From Arthrobacter sp. ISL-85 (GTDB lineage Bacteria > Actinomycetota > Actinomycetes > Actinomycetales > Micrococcaceae): DNA of 64,000 nt. The notes below the pieces were generated by a model, which saw only the letters and a list, made by a program, of their open reading frames with translations, did no database searches and was not told where the DNA came from. Both the position numbers and the translations under genes were made by a program. The stretch spans positions 146,902 through 210,901 of the forward strand of contig NZ_JAGGPQ010000007.1 of the NCBI RefSeq assembly GCF_018613675.1, read 5' to 3'. Positions 62,892 to 64,000 of this stretch are shown in pieces. How positions within the stretch are numbered: the first letter of the stretch is position 1; every line of letters starts with the position of its first letter.

Positions 62892-63362
62892 CTACATTCG
62901 TCCAGCGGTGAGGTCTGCATCGACGTTGGGATCAGTGCGGCCCGTCTCTTGTTCACTTGACGGGGCCGGCTTTTCCTTGGACGTCTTCATGGAGCGCCAA
63001 ACTGCGGCCCCGGCCGCGAGGCCCGTGAGGCCGAGGATCCACAACCACACCCTGGGTGCGCGCCAGCGAGCCTGGACCGGGGCAGGTGCAGCCGCTTTCG
63101 GCGCGACGCGCTTCAGCTGATCCTGGATCCGGGGCGTGAGCGTCTCTACACCGCCGGCAAGTTCAGCAGACAACCGCCGAAGAAGGGCCTGGAGGCGTGG
63201 GGAGGCTGTCTCAATGCCTGCATCCAGCCCGGCCACCGCCCGCTCGAGCGCAACCTGAACACCCGGCGTAGCCCATTCCCTGCCTCTCGACAGCTGGCTT
63301 AGGAGGTTTTCCGAGACACGATGGATCCGCTCGGTTTCAGTCATTGGTTCTGCTGCGCGCAT
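62892..63362 (-). CDS. Hypothetical membrane-anchored protein
   Basis: A 156-aa protein from ATG 63362 with AGGAGG five bases upstream; the longer frame to 63656 is not protein-like. The first ~95 residues form amphipathic helices with internal similarity (ATPGVQVALERAVAGLDAGI; ASPRLQALLRRLSAEL; LTPRIQDQLKRVAP), perhaps three repeats of one helical unit. One membrane helix follows (VWLWILGLTGLAAGAAVW), then a charged tail. No family was recognised; the topology suggests a cytoplasmic helical domain on a C-terminal anchor. Confidence 0.7.
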   Translation of the reverse strand: MRAAEPMTETERIHRVSENLLSQLSRGREWATPGVQVALERAVAGLDAGIETASPRLQALLRRLSAELAGGVETLTPRIQDQLKRVAPKAAAPAPVQARWRAPRVWLWILGLTGLAAGAAVWRSMKTSKEKPAPSSEQETGRTDPNVDADLTAGRM

Positions 63363-63916
63363 GGTTGCCTCCTGGACGTAATGGATGACGCCCAGACTAG
63401 CGCCGGACCAGGTGCGGAAAAAGGGTCTTTGGAATCGGGACGTCCGGACCTTCGGGAGGGTCACGTCCACCTTCCGACAGAGCTGGCGGCGGTTGGTGGA
63501 GGTGTTCGCGCAGGCTACTTTGCGGTGGCTGCGACACCGGTAGCGGCTGTGACCATCTCCAGGGGTGTGTAGGACGGTTTCGTCCCGAGCCTCCTGGCAT
63601 CGTGCGCAGGACAACGAGCTGGCAACTGAGCAGTTCGCCTGTGCCGGAGACCACACATGCCAATTACGACGGCGGGTGGTGCCCGGAGCGCGGGATGGCC
63701 ATTCCTGGCCCTACATCCTGCGGATCCTCCAGCTGGAAGACCCGATTTGCGGTGGGGGTGGTGTGCGGGTATTGTTTTCTGAGTCGCCGCCGCTGATGCG
63801 GAAAGATAGCGGCCAACCCCCCTTTTTTTGAACGGCCTGGAATATGGCGCGCGGTTTCGTGTGTTGTTGTTGGGTGGGGGCTGATTCTGGTGGGTTTTGG
63901 ATTGCGGAGACGTGGT
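63363..63916. other. Region without a supported gene
   Basis: About 550 bases with only short open frames on both strands and no family similarity or ribosome sites. It includes the promoter side of the minus-strand helical-anchor gene, an AT-richer tract with CCCCCC followed by seven T (63820-63830), and a T/G-rich run after 63850 that leads into the rRNA-type promoter. This arrangement is common upstream of ribosomal operons. Confidence 0.4.
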
Positions 63917-64000
63917 TTGCAAAGCTGGGCGGGGTCGGGTAAGTTTGAAAAGTTGCTCCGGAGCGATCCTGAACGTTGGTTTGGGTGGTGCCGGGTGTGT
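63917..64000 (+). promoter_or_regulatory. Probable rRNA operon promoter and leader (start of rrn)
   Basis: TTGCAA (63917-63922), a 17-base spacer and TAAGTT (63940-63945) form a plausible strong promoter. The following GAAAAGTTGCTCCGGAGCGA, including the palindrome GCTCCGGAGC (63955-63964), resembles the leader that precedes 16S rRNA in Arthrobacter relatives. The 16S gene itself would begin beyond the window. Confidence 0.5.

Overview
The window is high-GC DNA with the gene content of a soil actinobacterium of the Micrococcaceae (Arthrobacter / Pseudarthrobacter type). Supporting signs are a DUF6318 lipoprotein-type gene, a DUF222/13E12 HNH gene, an MSMEG_6728-family protein, a LysM transglycosylase of the Rpf type, ABC sugar importers without their own ATPase, many GTG/TTG starts and pervasive GC-rich third positions. 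The assignment is by gene families only. No IS element, CRISPR array, tRNA, prophage or integration scar was recognised.

Layout. 1-19.7 kb is mostly housekeeping and envelope: truncated DUF6318 gene, PKD secreted protein, Old Yellow Enzyme, Tex, DUF2071, DUF222-HNH, DUF1622, an SDR/MSMEG_6728 pair, LysM transglycosylase, adenine deaminase, an unusual winged-helix / histone-like-linker / starch-binding-like protein, acylphosphatase, and a large TM0106-type nuclease-helicase. 19.8-27.4 kb is a sugar-acid operon: a divergent GntR regulator, MHS transporter, zinc dehydrogenase (IdnD/RspB-like), D-mannonate dehydratase, KDG kinase, fructuronate reductase and KDPG aldolase. Together these would take L-gulonate or L-idonate, or D-mannonate directly, to pyruvate and glyceraldehyde 3-phosphate. 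27.4-39.1 kb holds TerC, RecQ, an aldo/keto reductase, glutathione-independent formaldehyde dehydrogenase, a small acetyltransferase, a beta-lactamase-like hydrolase, an MFS exporter, dienelactone hydrolase, rhodanese and a CNNM/CorC protein.

39.2-50.2 kb is a complete L-fucose utilisation locus. The minus-strand operon encodes the non-phosphorylating route: fuconate dehydratase, mutarotase, lactonase, fucose dehydrogenase, diketo-fuconate hydrolase and SDR. On the plus strand lie a FadR-type regulator, an ABC importer and a GH29 alpha-L-fucosidase without a signal peptide. A perfect 14-bp inverted repeat lies between the divergent units, and its core recurs before the ABC operon. The logic is import of a fucoside, cytoplasmic cleavage, and oxidation to pyruvate plus lactate.

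50.3-63.4 kb is a mixed set: ArsR-SRPBCC regulator, mechanosensitive channel, cupins, MFS exporters, a 2-hydroxyacid dehydrogenase behind a 15-codon overlapping ORF, SRPBCC, DUF1801, GerW and VOC proteins, a MarR/MFS operon, and a tandem pair of Excalibur-domain exported proteins, one being an HNH nuclease. The last few hundred bases carry no convincing gene. They end in a promoter and leader that resemble the start of a ribosomal RNA operon, which would lie just beyond the window.
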